64,000 nucleotides of DNA from Rotaria socialis (lineage: Eukaryota > Rotifera > Eurotatoria > Philodinida > Philodinidae): positions 1 through 64,000 of the forward strand of contig CAJNYU010001130.1 of NCBI GenBank assembly GCA_905331475.1, in the 5' to 3' direction. The notes under the pieces are model-generated. The model saw nothing but the letters and a program-made list of their open reading frames with translations, did no database searches and had not been told where the DNA came from. The position numbers and the translations under genes were made by a program. Shown here in pieces: positions 1-14,154 of this stretch. The stretch's first letter is position 1. Each line of letters opens with the position of its first letter.

Positions 1-573
1 TTATGATTATTGTTTAACTATGTCTTATCAATCTGTTGTCTTTTGAGATAAACACGTTATCTACCACAACTCTACCATTCATTCCACAAAAAGCAAATTG
101 GTGATCAAATATATATTTTTTTGGTGATCATTTCGCAACTAACACATTTTGGTGATCAACAGTCATTTTTTTGGGGATCAAAAGTCTATTTACCCATTAT
201 GAAACTTCAATCTAATATCTATAAGAAACACGTGAATCTCGTTTTTGTTTAAAAAAAACATTTCGTTTTTGAGATCAATGGTATTGCTGTCAATCACGCT
301 TAACTGGTAAATCAATACAATTTTCTATACGTCGTCGACCATTTCAAGATACAAATATTTTTAATCGACCATGTAGCACTAGTCGTAATATAATGCTCAA
401 ACAAATAAAACAAATTCGTCAGATTAAAAACCACAATATGAATATAAATGAATTAAATTGGAATACTTAGTTTTTCTCGTTGTTTTTCCTTGCAATAAAC
501 AAGTCGATAGTGAAAAAGAAACTAATTTTTATTAAATAATAACTATTTAACCACTCTATGAATAATAATAGTT
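1..573. other. Intergenic, no gene seen
   Basis: AT-rich flank upstream of the beta-catenin-like gene. No coding exon, RNA gene or transposon terminus was recognised. A short motif (TTTTTTGGTGATC-like) recurs loosely about three times around positions 98-180, too short and degenerate to assign. Confidence 0.5.
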
Positions 574-3500
574 ATGTCAACTTGTACTGTATTTTATTTT
601 AAACGATTGGACGACATTTCTAACGAACCATATAACTGTCCGAATGAAATAAAGTCATTGTTTGATGAAATTCTATATTTTTCGAACTCAATGAACGAAG
701 AAAAGAACTTTGAATCGAAAAATTCATTGGGAAATTTTGATCAAAAAAACGATAATGCAGCTTTGATTGTATCCGAATTGATTGATTTACTCAACGATGA
801 AAGAACATATCGAGATATGGGCATTATCATTGAAATTACTAAAACTGTACATTTATTAATAAAACAAGGTGGATCTCGAAGCAACGAGGTTCTTGCCCAT
901 CCAAATGTGAGTAATATTCATTGTTGTTATGTTTGATTATTACATTGTCAAAATAATACAGAAGAGCGATAAAGAAAACAATTGATAATGGCATTATCTT
1001 TTTTCCATTTATCATACTTCATTCATTACCTATTCCTATTGAAAAATTTGAATAGCAATAATATCTTATTCATTTTATAAAACATACACTGAAACTTGTT
1101 AGTTGAACCTACTGAAAATTTAAAAACCAATGATTTCTGATCTCGCCATAAAATTTTGGATATTCTTTTTTTTTAAATAATATTCTATATAATTTATTTT
1201 CCCTATTGACTGAATTCTTATGACATAAATTTATAGTTATATAATCATTTTTAAGTTGATCATAACTTTAACAAAATTATTCAATACCGACAATGATCTT
1301 ACACGTTTATTGGCAAGTTTATTTCATGATCTTTCAATTGAAGAAGATGGAATCCGATTATTACTTCTAACTGGTGTTATACCAATTCTTCTTCAAACAC
1401 TGGAGTATAATTTAAAATGATATTGATTATCTTATCGTGTTTATCTTTTTAATTCTTTGAGTAGATCCTTAAATGATGATGTCATCAATTTTGTGCTTAC
1501 CACACTTCGTAATTGTCTAATTGGTTTAAACGATGAATCAGCAGAAGAAATTCAAGCGCATAATGGCTGTATGACACTCATATCTTTGCTCATTCATCGA
1601 CATTCAAATAAACAAATGAATTTTCTTGCCGATTGTCTATTGCGTTTAGCTATGTTTAATACAAATGCACAAGTAAAAACGATTGTTAATTACATGATAT
1701 GAATATATTTATTCATTTATTTATTTATTAGATTTATTTACAAACAAGTAAATTATTTTTACAAGAATTAGTTACTATACTCGATGAAACAAATTACAAT
1801 AAACTCTCATTTACACTCATACGTATGCTTCCATTATTATCTTCGAACATAAATACAAAATCGATATTGATACAATTTAATATAATTCCAATACTTGAAC
1901 GTATATTACATATGAAATATGATTATAAAATTCAACGTTATTGTCTGTTAACATTGAGAAATTTATCCGATCAAATTATTAACATGGTAAATATTGATTG
2001 TTTGAATTTATTTTTATTGATAATTTTTTCTTTGATGTTTTAAGGATAATTTTGATTCATTAATTATTACATTTCTACAAATACTTCCATCGACGAACGA
2101 TATACAGATAAAAATGTATATTATTGATATTCTATCCAATTTATCATGTGAAAATCAATCTAATAAAGCATTAATGATACGAAATAATGCTATTCAAATA
2201 CTTGTAACTATTATTATTCAAAATGATCAAAGAGATAATATTATTGAATCAACAGTACGTATAAACATGAGTTTCTCTTGTCATTAATATACACAGGTTG
2301 TTATAAAATTCTTGTGAAACAATCAGGTTGAATAAATTATCATTTGCGCAAACGGTATCAACAAAATTTCTATCGTTTTATTGTATTATTTTTTACCAGT
2401 TTTGTCTCATGTAGTTTTATGAGTTACAAATTCTTGTTACTAACTGAATGTGATCATGAGTTGACATTATATATTGCATATTGTTTAAGAAAAATACTTT
2501 CAAGAAACAGTGAGGGATATTATAAATAAAAAGCTCATCGAATAGAACTACTACCTCTGAGAGAAGTTTCGTTTTATTGAGCATTATTACGATTCAGTAT
2601 GCAATCTAATGAACTTTTTTCATTGTTCTTCTGATGTTATTAAGTTCAAATATTCAATATGTAACCTATATATGTATTAGAATACCACATTGATCAAGAT
2701 GTTGAGACAATACTTTAATACTTTCGTTTTCTAAGGTTTCAGTGTCAACAGCCTTTCTGTCTTCCTGTTAGATTGTCCTAATTCAGTCTCTAATAAATTA
2801 ATTTATATTCAAGCATAACATAGAAATTAGTCGCACAAGAGTTGTTCAAGATACTTTTTTTCTAGTGAACTTTCGGAATACTACAATCTCCTCAGGCTTT
2901 ACTACAAATTTTGACAAATACTAGCTAGATATTATCACACGCAGGGATAATGACTGTTGATATAATATTAACGGAAGTATGCCAATAACGTCTCATTTTA
3001 ATATACGAAGTAGTACTTCATTTTTGCATATCTAGGAGGTGAAGTAGAAAGATAATGCAGAAATATGTCTTCACTTAAGTGGAATAAATTTTCTCATTCT
3101 TCTAAGTAATAACAGCTGCATATGGGCATCATATTTTATTTCTGCAAGGTTTGAGCTGATAAGTTTTTGAAGTGTCATAAAAAAAATCAAATTGAAATGC
3201 TAGTCAATCCATGAATATCTAATTGATAATTTAAGAATAGAAAGGCCTATGAGGTAACTTAGGAAGGTTATTTTTAGTGAGATCAAATAAATACTCCCGC
3301 TGCTAAATGAAATAATTAAAATAATAAGTTCCTTGTAGTATATAGGATAAAAGATATTTATAGTTTGTATCATGTAGAGATACTTCAAAATCTCAGCACG
3401 ATTGTGTTCACCTTTTTTTTCATATTCAAAAGCCGTATTGCACCATTTGAGCTATTCTGTCTAGTATACTTTCATATTGTACGTGATATTGGTTATTCTT

Positions 3501-5370
3501 CTCTAACTCATTTAATTCTATTGAAGAAAAATCAACAAAAAAAAAAAAACAGTAAACTCAGTGCTACAAAAATTTTGAAATATATATCTATGATATAGAG
3601 TCGAATAGTTCGGTCCATGCAAACTGAGCAACTCAGAGTTTATTTAGTTACTTTGGAAGTAAGCGTTTGATCATGTAGCTCGAATATCTTCAACATTCTT
3701 CATTCATTCGACATGTTGTTCCATTATCAAAAGAATGAAAAATGAAGAATTGACAGGTCCCTCTTTGTTTCTAAACAGGTCTTCAATTTATGAAAATCTT
3801 TTTCTATTTTGTATTCGCTTGATTAATCCTTTTGAATGCATAGATGAAGTTCTGTAGCATTTAGCTTAAATTAAAGCCATCTATAAATCATTCATGAAAA
3901 ATAACGCCCACATAGGAAATACAATTCTACTTTTAATAATATGAACTCTGGAATATTATATACAAAAATTCAACGAACTGTTAGCGTGTCAAAAACTAAG
4001 TCTGATTTGTTGGAGCTGACTAAATCAAATATCATTCTATGTCGCATTTATATAGCTTTATTATTGTTGTAGTCGTGTGATCAACATACTGGGCGACAAC
4101 GACTATTCTGTCAACAGAGAAGTAATAAAAAACTGTTTTATGCGGGACGTGAAAATAAAATATTTAAGAACAACTAGAATCATTCATTACCAAGGACATT
4201 GAAGATATTTTATTCTAAAGCCATAATATGTCCATAAAAGCTATTAATTAACAATATATGCGCGGGATGTTTTCGATACCTTTTAGATTGATGAAAAAAA
4301 GCTTAAATTTCCATTAGAACTTCTCTTTCTCGATTAGAATATTACGAGAAGCAGAACGGCTATAGATCAAATGTCAAAAATTAAGTAATCCGATGAACAC
4401 GAATAATTAGTTTTAGATCGTAGGAGTTTGTTCCTCTAGTGATCATATCATTAGTAACATGTTTACACTGAATTTCAAGGGAAAAAAGTAATTGTTAATG
4501 CGAAATTGTCTTACTTTCTCAATGAACGTATAACATCTCAGCCTAGATTCTAACTTCGGTCAGTGTGATCATTGTTCTCACTACCGAAACGACATTTTGA
4601 AATTAAAAATATCTGTTCAACAGCTGTGTTTTTTAAAGATCTATCTTCTAATTAAGCATATAAATAAATTATAGACGCGCAGAAATGATATTAGCAAAAG
4701 GACTAAATTGTTTATTGGATTTATCTTGCGAAGATCTTTACGAAAAATGTCATGAAAATATGTTGTTCTTTTTTTTTATCTTAACAGCTATGTACTCTTC
4801 GACACTTAACTGGTAAATGTCCGTTGGCACATGAAGCTCGTGAATATATTCGAATAAATCATGCGATTCCATATCTTATAAAATATCTTCATACAAAAGA
4901 AAATAGTTGGTCTTTACTTAAGACATGTATTGGTCTTATACGTAATTTAGCATTATCATCGAGTAATTTAATCATACTGTGTGAACATCGAAGTGTATAC
5001 AAAATAGGAAAATTATTTTTTCAAATGAAAACTACACCTGAACGTATCGAATTATTTATCACGACATTATTTGTTTTCTGTCGACAACAAAATGAAAAAC
5101 TTCAAATGAGTATTTATGATCAAATTATTGATTCAGGTTGTATTGAAACACTTGTTCAAGTAAGAAAAAAAAGGAAATGGTATAGTTTGTTTGTATTTTA
5201 AATATATTTGATATTTATAGTTTGCATCATCAACTAATTTTGGTAGAATTCAACAAATGTCTATGGAAATTTTAGATGACTTAAGTCAAAGTGATCGAAT
5301 TGAACATCGAGAAATGATTAGAGAAACAGATAAATCAGTAAAAATTGCACAATTTTTACAACAGAGCTAA
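574..5370 (+). CDS. Divergent beta-catenin / Armadillo-repeat protein
   Basis: Seven exons: 574-906, 1256-1404, 1465-1672, 1732-1986, 2045-2254, 4788-5159, 5221-5370; 558 residues, phases consistent throughout. The product is almost entirely ARM repeats. Diagnostic beta-catenin-like stretches are CLLTLRNLSDQ (exon 4), DILSNLSCENQSNK (exon 5), CTLRHLTGKCPLAHEA and LLKTCIGLIRNLAL (exon 6), in the order of the beta-catenin core. In the family this core binds cadherins and TCF and acts in Wnt signalling and adhesion. The N-terminus (about 70 residues) shows no DSGxxS-type phosphodegron, and the protein stops soon after the last repeat, so the C-terminal activation tail is missing. Human beta-catenin has 781 residues. 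Exon 5 and 6 are separated by a 2.5 kb intron. AATAAA lies at 5419-5424. Inference: a derived paralogue rather than the canonical orthologue. Start chosen at the first in-frame ATG of exon 1. Confidence 0.82.
2255..4787 (+). other. Long intron of the beta-catenin-like gene
   Basis: This 2533-bp intron (GTACGT..CAG) interrupts the ARM core. All other introns of this gene are 58-350 bp. It contains only short spurious ORFs on both strands. No transposon termini or domain-bearing exon were found in it. Confidence 0.65.
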
Positions 5371-6177
5371 ATATTTCTTAATTTTCTTTCTTTCTTGTGT
5401 TAAATATATTTATTAAAAAATAAAACGTATAGCTACTTTATTAGTGACCAACTTGACCAAGAAGTCTTTGTTATTTACATTTAAGTTATCGAACTTAAAC
5501 AGCACCTGAGCGAAAGATTTATTTTTAATAGAAAGACATTTTGAAAGAAGCAAGAAAAAAAATGGATATCCAAATACCATAAGATTGTATTGAACAATGA
5601 TCCGGTAAATGATTAGAAAAGGAATTTCAAAAAGAAAGCTGATGATGCTGAAAACCATAATGAAAAACACATGAATTTTTTGTTAGCATCGTTGCCGATT
5701 TCTGTCATGAAGTTACAAGGAATCAAAGTCATTTGGACTAAAAAATAAGGCTAATATCAAATATTTGAATAATCGATTCATCTTTATTACATATGATCGA
5801 AAAACATCAATGTATTTTATCAATTATTTTACGCACTGTATTGTAAGCCTATGGAAATTTCATTCAATAAATAAAGATTTGAACGTTACGATTATACCTT
5901 AGGAAACTGGTATGGTATCTGATAAAAATTAGCGCCCTCTATTGCATGCTACTTGTGATTGCTCAAATAGATGCTATTGGGTAGCTATTTTTATCACCTG
6001 ACTGTCAACAAACAAATAGCAATAATAACAAAAAAACAGCGTAGAAAGAAAAGAAAAGGTTAGTTTTTATTCACTTCGTAGACAGAAGGAAAAAAAGAAC
6101 AAATCATGTGAGAAATTTTCTTTAATGATCAAAAACATTCTTATGCCGTATATATTCATGTAAAATATAAACTTATC
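5371..6177. other. Intergenic, no gene seen
   Basis: The beginning holds the 3' end of the beta-catenin-like transcript (AATAAA at 5419-5424). The rest presumably holds the unkempt promoter and 5' UTR. The minus-strand ORF around 5413-5670 is hydrophobic and AT-driven, with no family resemblance. Confidence 0.5.
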
Positions 6178-9100
6178 ATGGCTAACGATTCACAGCAACT
6201 TGGTTTAATAGAAAAGAACTCCCATTTAAAGTAGGTTATCAATCATAAATTTGCTTATCTACATTCTTTTCTTTCCCTCTATTATATTAAATCCTTATCT
6301 CTTCGCATAGTTATCTACGTGATTTTCGTGTTGAACAATGTCAATTATTTCTTCAACATAAATGCACACAGTAAAACAAAATAGAAATATATCGTGTCAT
6401 TGAAAATAGTTTTATTTTGTCTAGACATCGTCCATTTTCATGTTTTTATTGGCATTTTCAAAATCAACGTCGTCGTCGACCATTTCGACGAAAAGATGGA
6501 ACATTTTCATATGATCCTGATTTTTATTGTAATGATTATGATGAACAAAGTGGCGTTTGTTCCAATGGTGATGAGTAAGTTTAGTAGTTAAAACTGTTTT
6601 TTTCTCAAATAAATTTCTTATTAACATCTTTATTCTAGTTGTCCACTTTTACATCGAAATGCCAATGATACAGAAAAACGGTATCACTTACGTTATTATA
6701 AAACAGGTTTATGTACTCATGAGTCTGATGCAAAGGGACATTGTCTTAAAAATGGTGCACATTGTTCATATGCTCATGGTGCAAATGACTTACGACAACC
6801 AGTTCTCGATAGTCGAGAGATACAAAATAGTGATTTAGCGTTAGAACGACTTACACGCTTATGTATTAGTTTAGAAAATGAACGAGCTTTAAACGATGAT
6901 CCGAAATGGAGTGGTAAGAAACAAATGTACTCAATGTATTTATTAAAACCATATGATTTAGATTCACATTATGTACTTGCAAATTACAAAACAGAACCAT
7001 GCAAACGTCCACCACGTTTATGTCGACAAGGTTATGCTTGTCCACAATATCATAATCCTCGTGATCGTAGACGAAATCCATCAATATTTAAATACAAGTA
7101 GTTCTAACAAGAACATATACTTGTTCATTTTTTTTTATAAAATAATGCAATATATATCATATTTCTAGATCAACACCATGTCCACATGTTAAACAAAGTG
7201 ATGAATGGATTGATCCAACTGTATGTGAAGTCGGTGATAGCTGTAAATATTGTCATACACGTACTGAACAACAATTTCATCCTGAGGTTTGTTTTATTTA
7301 GAAAAACAAGAATTTTGTTTTATACAAGTTCTGTTCTTTTTTAAGATCTATAAATCAACGAAATGTAATGATGTTTCAGTAACTGGTTATTGTCCACGTG
7401 GACCATTTTGTGCTTTTGCTCATATTGAACGTATGTACAATAGTATAGATTTATTCGTCCTTACCAAACTATTTCTGTACTTATCAATCCGAAAATCTCT
7501 TCGTTATATTTGATAGGAGATTTAAGACGAAAATATTCACTTGGATTTATATTCTTCAGTCTGACAAGACGAATATAAAATGCATCGAGTGAAAAAATAC
7601 TAGCAAATTTTGATTGTTTTCTAAGAATAATTAATTATCAAGGAAGTAATCTATCGTATTTCGAACAGAAACTACCGTAAAACAAAAGTCTATCTTATTA
7701 TATCTCATATTTGTATTCGAAATCTCTTTTTCTAAGCTGTTTACAAATTTAACTTACAAATAAATATGTCGTGTATATCAATCATATCTGTAGAAGTAAG
7801 TCAACATTTATTTTTGTATACTTCACTAAGCTCAGAACTACTGATATTCATTCTTTCCCAAACTTTTAACATGATCAGTTGACGCTTTTCTACGCTAATC
7901 GTATAATAAATTGATTTATCATTACCCATCATCGGTCACATACTCTACATATAAACTGTTATTCGTACAACCAGTTCGAAGCGGGCACTATTTTCAAAAT
8001 ACGAAAATATATATTGTATGCTTTTGATATCTTTCTCCGTTGCTGTAAAATATTCAAATGAGTTTCTAGCACTTGTCATTTTCAGCCGTTATAAAAATGT
8101 ACTCAATGACTCTTAGTATTCCTCTGACGTGCATTGGAGAGAAACCGCAAAACCTTGACTTGAAACGTGCATTCATTATCTTTATTCTAAAAAAAACCGC
8201 AGTGTCAGATTCACCAAACTAATGCGTTTTACAGAAAAATAACATGATTGGTCGAAACATGTTCGATACAAACACATACGCAGATACATGCATGTGTAAA
8301 TCAATATACTCATTGTATTTCTAACTATACAGTTAATTTTGAAAACGGATATTTGAATATTAACACGTTCAGATATTGTTTTTGATTTAGAGTCATAAAT
8401 TATAGTCTATCATGTAGTAATTTCCATAGATCTAAAAGTTTCTCATTAAACTAAAGCTAATGAAACACGTCTGATGCTGTAAACTTTATTACCAAGAATT
8501 TTTATCTAGTAAAATGAACAGCTTCTGTGAAGTATCTAAATAATAACTGATATCGAAAATAACGAACCATTTATTTTTATTGCTCATAATTATTTTCTTG
8601 TAGAGGAATTAAAATCATACAGAGATTTCGATCTTCACTATACTAATGAATTACCGTTATCATCTTTTATACCAATACCTGAAGACAAAGAAGTAGACGA
8701 TATTGACGTAAGTCACATTTTACTTAAATCTTGTATAGTACGTTAATGTTTTTGTTTTGAAATCTTCAAGACATTACTATCAACAAGAAACATTCCGAAA
8801 AAACCTTCTCAATCATTGATATTCGAAGTTGGATCGTATCCAGGTGCCGCTATGAAAACAATGGAACAACACCTAGCCGATAAACATGTAAATAATTGAA
8901 TTTATTCTTCTGAATTTATTATTTTTAATCATAGTCATTACTAACAAATAATTCTGGTAGTGGTTCATTTTCAATTCAAGAAATGCTTACACAACAATCT
9001 CCATCATCATCTCAACAATTGTTTCATCACTATAATCCAAATCCACCATTACCATCGACATCATCAGTTCTAAATGAACAATTTCTTTTATCAGCTGCTG

Positions 9101-11526
9101 CACTTGCTGCTAGTCATTCTTATCCTCCACCATCATCATTTCTATCATCACTTGCTGCATCAAATCTGTTATCCTCTCTAAATGCACATATGCATTTATT
9201 ATCAACCGAACAACAAGTAACAACAGCACCACCAACAACAACACCAACGTCAAATTTTTTAAGAAATTTTAATGATAATTATAATGAAAAACAAAAATTC
9301 CGTGATCACCAAGCATCACCAATTGATGTTAAAAATTTAATTGGTTCATCATTAACAGCTCTTGGATTAGATAATTTTAATGCAGATGACTTTGATAAAG
9401 CAGCAATGAATGAAAGAAATAGTGCATTTTTATTAATCGATGATGATATTGAAAGTTTTGAACGTTCAAAAACGCCAGCAACAAATAATACATCACCAAT
9501 ACATACAATAACAATACCATCATCAACAACAAATCCAATGACGAGACCAGTTAATATTCCACATTCGTTTACAAAAGAACGTTTTTCACTTTCATCGTCA
9601 GCGAAATCACCATTTGATGCCCCCTATCAATTCTTTGATGGACCATTACAATCGGTATGTTTTTAATTCAGACAAAAATCACGTGTTTTGAAAAATTTTA
9701 TTATCAAACTTTTTATTCTAAGCTATATCTATATACGTAGAAATCTTAGCGAAAATCTAAATAATTAAATATTGATAGAAATAGACAGCTGTGAAAAACA
9801 TAACTTTTCTAAAAATCAGAGTTTCATTAAAATTTCAATTGGAAATGAATTGCGTTTTGAGATTTTGGAAAAGCAATGCAAAATATCTATGTGAAAGAAA
9901 ATATTAAAATCGACAAAGAACACAACTAGGAAATTCGTATTATAAGCATGCAAATCTAATTATTGATATTTTACATGATTGGTTAATCTTGTTATAAAAG
10001 AAATCAACTAGTTCATGCAGAAGTTTGTTGAGTGCATACCGATCAATTTTTATCATGATAGTTGATGTTTCATGTGACATAGAAACAGAAAAATAATTGA
10101 TGGTTTTTTGTGAAAAAATGGCAAACTAACGAAATCTTCATCCATTCAAGAAATGAATTGAAATACTAATTAATATATCATCTATATAAAACTGAAAATT
10201 CATATGCAGAATTTTTTCGGATTTATAAATAATATTTTTAATAGGATAAATTTTAAGAAGGGGCTAGCATAGGCATAGAATCATTTTGTAGACTCCAGCA
10301 TTATGAAATGTTTGAAGTTCGCCACAAATGAATGAAACTTTTTATTGTATAATGACTTCACAAAAATAAAGTTATAAGAAGTAATCGATTGAAAACTGTT
10401 AGATATTGTATACTTATATGCGGAAATAATCATTCCATTGGATTCTATTCGTTTCAAGAAAGCTTCTATTGACCGTGTTCAAACAGAAGCATTTATAAAA
10501 CTCTCTACTGATTCAGGAATATTAAAAAAATGTGATCGTTATCAAAGCACATTGACTGATTATAATGCAATAATAAGCTGTTTCAAATAACAGTAATGTA
10601 GGAAGAATTCGATAAAGTAAACTAGCTGATAACAAATTACAAGATAGAATTGAAAATAACAAATAAATTGATGGAGAAAGAAGATTTTTCAGTAGTATTT
10701 ATAATATTTTTATGAATATTTAGCCTATTGATACTCCATTTCCTGAACCATCAACATCAAGCGGTGGTACTCATCGTCCTGGTGAGCTGTATAAAATGGC
10801 CGGTTTTAGTCAAGATTTACCCAGATCATCGCATCATATACAACCAACATCACCACAATTAGCATTTCATCGTATTAGTATACCTAATAATAACTCTTTG
10901 TCTCCGTCATCATCTTCAACTGAAATGGATCTAATGAGAAATCGTGTATTACAAATGCAAACATTAGCAATGACAGAAAAAGAAGTAATAAAAATAAACG
11001 AATGTTTTCTTTTCAATTTTAATCTTTTTTATTAATTGCTTTTCCAATAGTCATCTGATCATTGGCGTCGTGAAGCTGAAGATAATCATAGGTTAGTTGT
11101 TCAACTTGAACAAGAAAAGAATCGTGCAATACAACAACGCGATGATGCTCTTCGTCAATTTGAACAAATGCGTCATTTACTTATACATAACATGCGCTTA
11201 TTACCAAGTGATAATGACTTATTGCAGTTAACACTTGATGATGTTCGATCATTACAAGCACGACTTCAACAGGAGTTATCGAAAATTACAAATGTAAATG
11301 TTATATTTATTATTATTATTATTATGTTCATTATTTGATAAAATATTTTTTTTAGATTGAACAAACAAAATCAAATAATACTCAACAAATTGCATCCGAT
11401 GCTATTGCTAGTGCATCTTCTGGGACACCTCCAACAACATCAACTTCATCTGTATCACCTCGTCAACGACATCATAAAAATCAAACTGGCAAACACGTTT
11501 TAGTATCTTCATCGTCTAAACATTAG
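6178..11526 (+). CDS. unk: Unkempt-type CCCH zinc-finger RNA-binding protein (no RING)
   Basis: Twelve exons: 6178-6230, 6311-6370, 6425-6574, 6639-7097, 7169-7286, 7346-7430, 8604-8707, 8771-8887, 8935-9654, 10724-10984, 11051-11293, 11356-11526; 846 residues, an exact codon sum. Residues about 20-305 hold six CCCH fingers in the Unkempt arrangement, with recognisable landmarks YLRDFRVEQC, RYHLRYYKTGLC, CRQGYACPQYH, CHTRTEQQFHPE and CPRGPFCAFAH. Unkempt family proteins bind UAG/U-rich mRNA sites and repress translation in the cytoplasm, acting in neuronal morphogenesis. Residues about 380-700 are Ser/Pro/Thr-rich and probably disordered; exon 11 predicts a coiled coil (heptad-like, KKEAED-type region in the family). 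The family normally ends in a RING finger; here the ORF stops at 11526 after a Ser-rich tail and no RING is found downstream. Introns of 1173 bp (after finger 6) and 1069 bp are unusually long for this gene. Confidence 0.92.
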
Positions 11527-12158
11527 ATATTGTCATTCTATATTAGTTGGTTTTTTTTACATTCACAAAGAACTACTGTTATATAAATGATAGAGTTATT
11601 ATTTTTTTCTCGATCTTTTCATTTGATGTTTTTTTTTTCTGATAATATTTTTTTTCTCGAACCTCTAGGCGAATCCTTTATATTATATACAAACACATAC
11701 ACACACATATATATATATATATATATACATATATTTTCATCATTTGAATGAACAGTGAGAAGTACACCGTCTTTTTGTGAGTAGGAAAGTTTTTGTATAT
11801 AGTTCTCTTTTCTTTTTGTTTTCGTTTAATTTCAACATAGATAGGCATGATTATTGTTGTACAAGTGCGTTTGCATGACGTTTGTTTGTGTGAAGGTAGA
11901 CTTGAAGCTGTCATAAAAATGCTTCTACAGAATGAGTAGTAACAGCAGAAGCATGCACACCTGAATTTTTTTCTTTTTTTTCTCTCATTTTTTTTTCCGT
12001 TGAAATCAAGGACAACATTTGTATAATTTTACTCTTGTTTCTTTTTATTCAAATATGCGGATTCCTTAAGCGATATAGACATCATCTCGGTTATCTTTTG
12101 GTTTTTTCTTTGCCTCTTTGATGTTTTTCAGTAGGTTAATCACTACAAAGGTGTTTTT

Positions 12159-12190
<32 letters not shown>

Positions 12191-12516
12191 GGAAATTATA
12201 GATTTTGTTGAAGAAAAATTTCTGGACAAAAAACACATTGTTTTGTTTGGGTTTCGTCGTATTTTTGTACACATTTACTTATCTTGTAGACATATAGATA
12301 CGTGTACGATTCTTCGTTTTGATTTCCTGTTCGCCCCCTTGATTTATTTGATTTTTCTCAATGTTTCTTTTACTATTATTTCTGATTTCTATTTTATCTT
12401 TTGGCTTCATTTCTCTTTTTGATGGTTCGAATAAAACAAACGCGTACTCCATTTGATTTCTTTTTTCTTCTGTGTTGTTGTGTACCGATGTAGGCATGCT
12501 AATATTATTTTTACAG
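11527..12516. other. unk 3' UTR / Sufu upstream region
   Basis: T-rich sequence with TA dinucleotide runs (about 11708-11728 and 12163-12190). No RING-type cysteine pattern or other coding exon was seen in any frame. An acceptor-like TTTTTACAG ends exactly at 12516, immediately before the Sufu ATG. Confidence 0.55.
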
Positions 12517-14154
12517 ATGACAGAAGCCAATAATAGATCATATGTAGGAATTGATGCTATTGTACAAACATGCTCAAAAGTTTATCCGGATCAATTAAAT
12601 CCAACTCAAGCAGCAAGTGTAGTTAAATATTGGTATAGTTATTCACGATAATAAATACGATCATATGAGAGATAAGTTGATGTTTAGGCTTGGTGGATCT
12701 GAATCTTTAGATTATATATCAATTTATCATAATCAAGGAAACGACACATCACCTGCTCATTGGCACTACGTTACATTTGGCTTCACTGATCTGCATGGTG
12801 ATGGTCGAGTGCATAAGTAATCTGTCATCGCCTATATTTTTTTCTGTAAATAAAGAAACAAATTGTTTTTACTCTTTTTCTAGAATTCTATCGAAAGATG
12901 AAGTGAATCCTACATCAGGTTATGGATTTGAACTAACATTTCGTTTAAGGAAGTCTGCAGAAATTGGCAATTCAGTTCAAGATATTCCATTATGGCCATG
13001 TAAACTATTGCAATATTTGGCTAAATATGTTTTTAAAACGGGTACACAATTTCATGCTGGTCATCATATACCATTTGGACATGTTTTACCCAATCTATAT
13101 TCATCTTATGGTGATACACGTATACATGACTTATTAATAACGAATGATAGACAATTAAAATCTTTTCGAACTAACCTGGGTTCAGTAGAATTTTTACAGG
13201 TATAGATATGAAAAATTCTTAGCTTTTATTCTTTAGTTTTTTTTTCAATTAAAAATTAGCTTGTTGGTTGCTTTGAAAATGAACTTGAGGCAGCACAAGA
13301 ATGTAATGTTGCACAAATAATTGACCTGTTCAGTACAAATCGAAGGTAATTGAAAATCAATTCTAATCGGATATGATTTTATTGTTGCTGTTAAACTTCC
13401 TTTTTTTTTTATAGAACAGGTGGTTCACTCTTAGTAACTGATATGACACGGCAAGAATCATGTTTCGATATTATACCAAATGCTAAACAAATGATTCGAG
13501 AAAAAATTGATAAAGAAGGTTCTCAACTGGGTCGAGTTCTTGCTCGATGTGCTTGGAATATTGAGTATGGAATATATAAATACTATGCAATAGATTTATA
13601 TTGTTTATTTTTAGACCTGTTTCAGCGAACGATACAAGTTTTCATTCAGTATCTTCAATTGATCTCACATTTGATTTAGATGCTGCAAAAATATTTATTA
13701 AAATTCTTCGGTAAAATTTATTTATTCTATAGAAATATTTATATTAGATAAATTTGCATATACATCTATCATAAATAGAACACGATTAAGTCGTGGTAAA
13801 TGGTTTATATTTGACTCGTTGAATGATCAATCGATTTGCTTTATTTCAACGGGGGCAAAAAATCAAGGAATTATGGTTAATTCAATTCAACAAATTATGG
13901 CTTTAGGTACGCGTGAAGCACAAATAATGTTGTTACCTGATCAGATTGACCTATGTATAGATCGTTTGTCACATATTTCTAATCTCAAAGTATTAATTTG
14001 ATGCTATTGTTTTAATGAAAAATAAAAATCTTCTGTTTCTTTTTTTCAATTTTAGGATGAACAAACACTGCCGTTAAAATATGAAGTTCCATTTCATACA
14101 AATACAAAAATGTTTATATCAATCGTATCTTCTAAAGAATTTAGTAATGAATAA
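12517..14154 (+). CDS. sufu: Suppressor of fused homologue
   Basis: Eight exons: 12517-12632, 12688-12816, 12884-13199, 13260-13345, 13415-13564, 13615-13710, 13779-13989, 14056-14154; 400 residues, exact codon sum. Landmarks of the SUFU N-domain are VYPDQLNPTQAASVVKYWLGG, HWHYVTFGFTDLHGD and SGYGFELTFRL; those of the C-domain are FISTGAKNQGIM and a DQIDLCIDRL helix. SUFU binds Gli/Ci transcription factors and restrains Hedgehog signalling in cytoplasm and nucleus. The protein is shorter than human SUFU (484 aa), mainly because the disordered loop between the two domains is reduced to a few residues. The start ATG abuts an AG acceptor (12515-12516), so either a 5' UTR intron or a spliced leader joins there. 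AATAAA at 14283-14288. Confidence 0.9.

Noticed and set aside
4684..4760. Exon-like stretch (MILAKGLNCLLDLSCEDL) at the end of the long beta-catenin-like intron
   Set aside because: It looks ARM-like in composition, but its frame does not connect to exon 5 (phase 0) or to exon 6 through usable splice sites.
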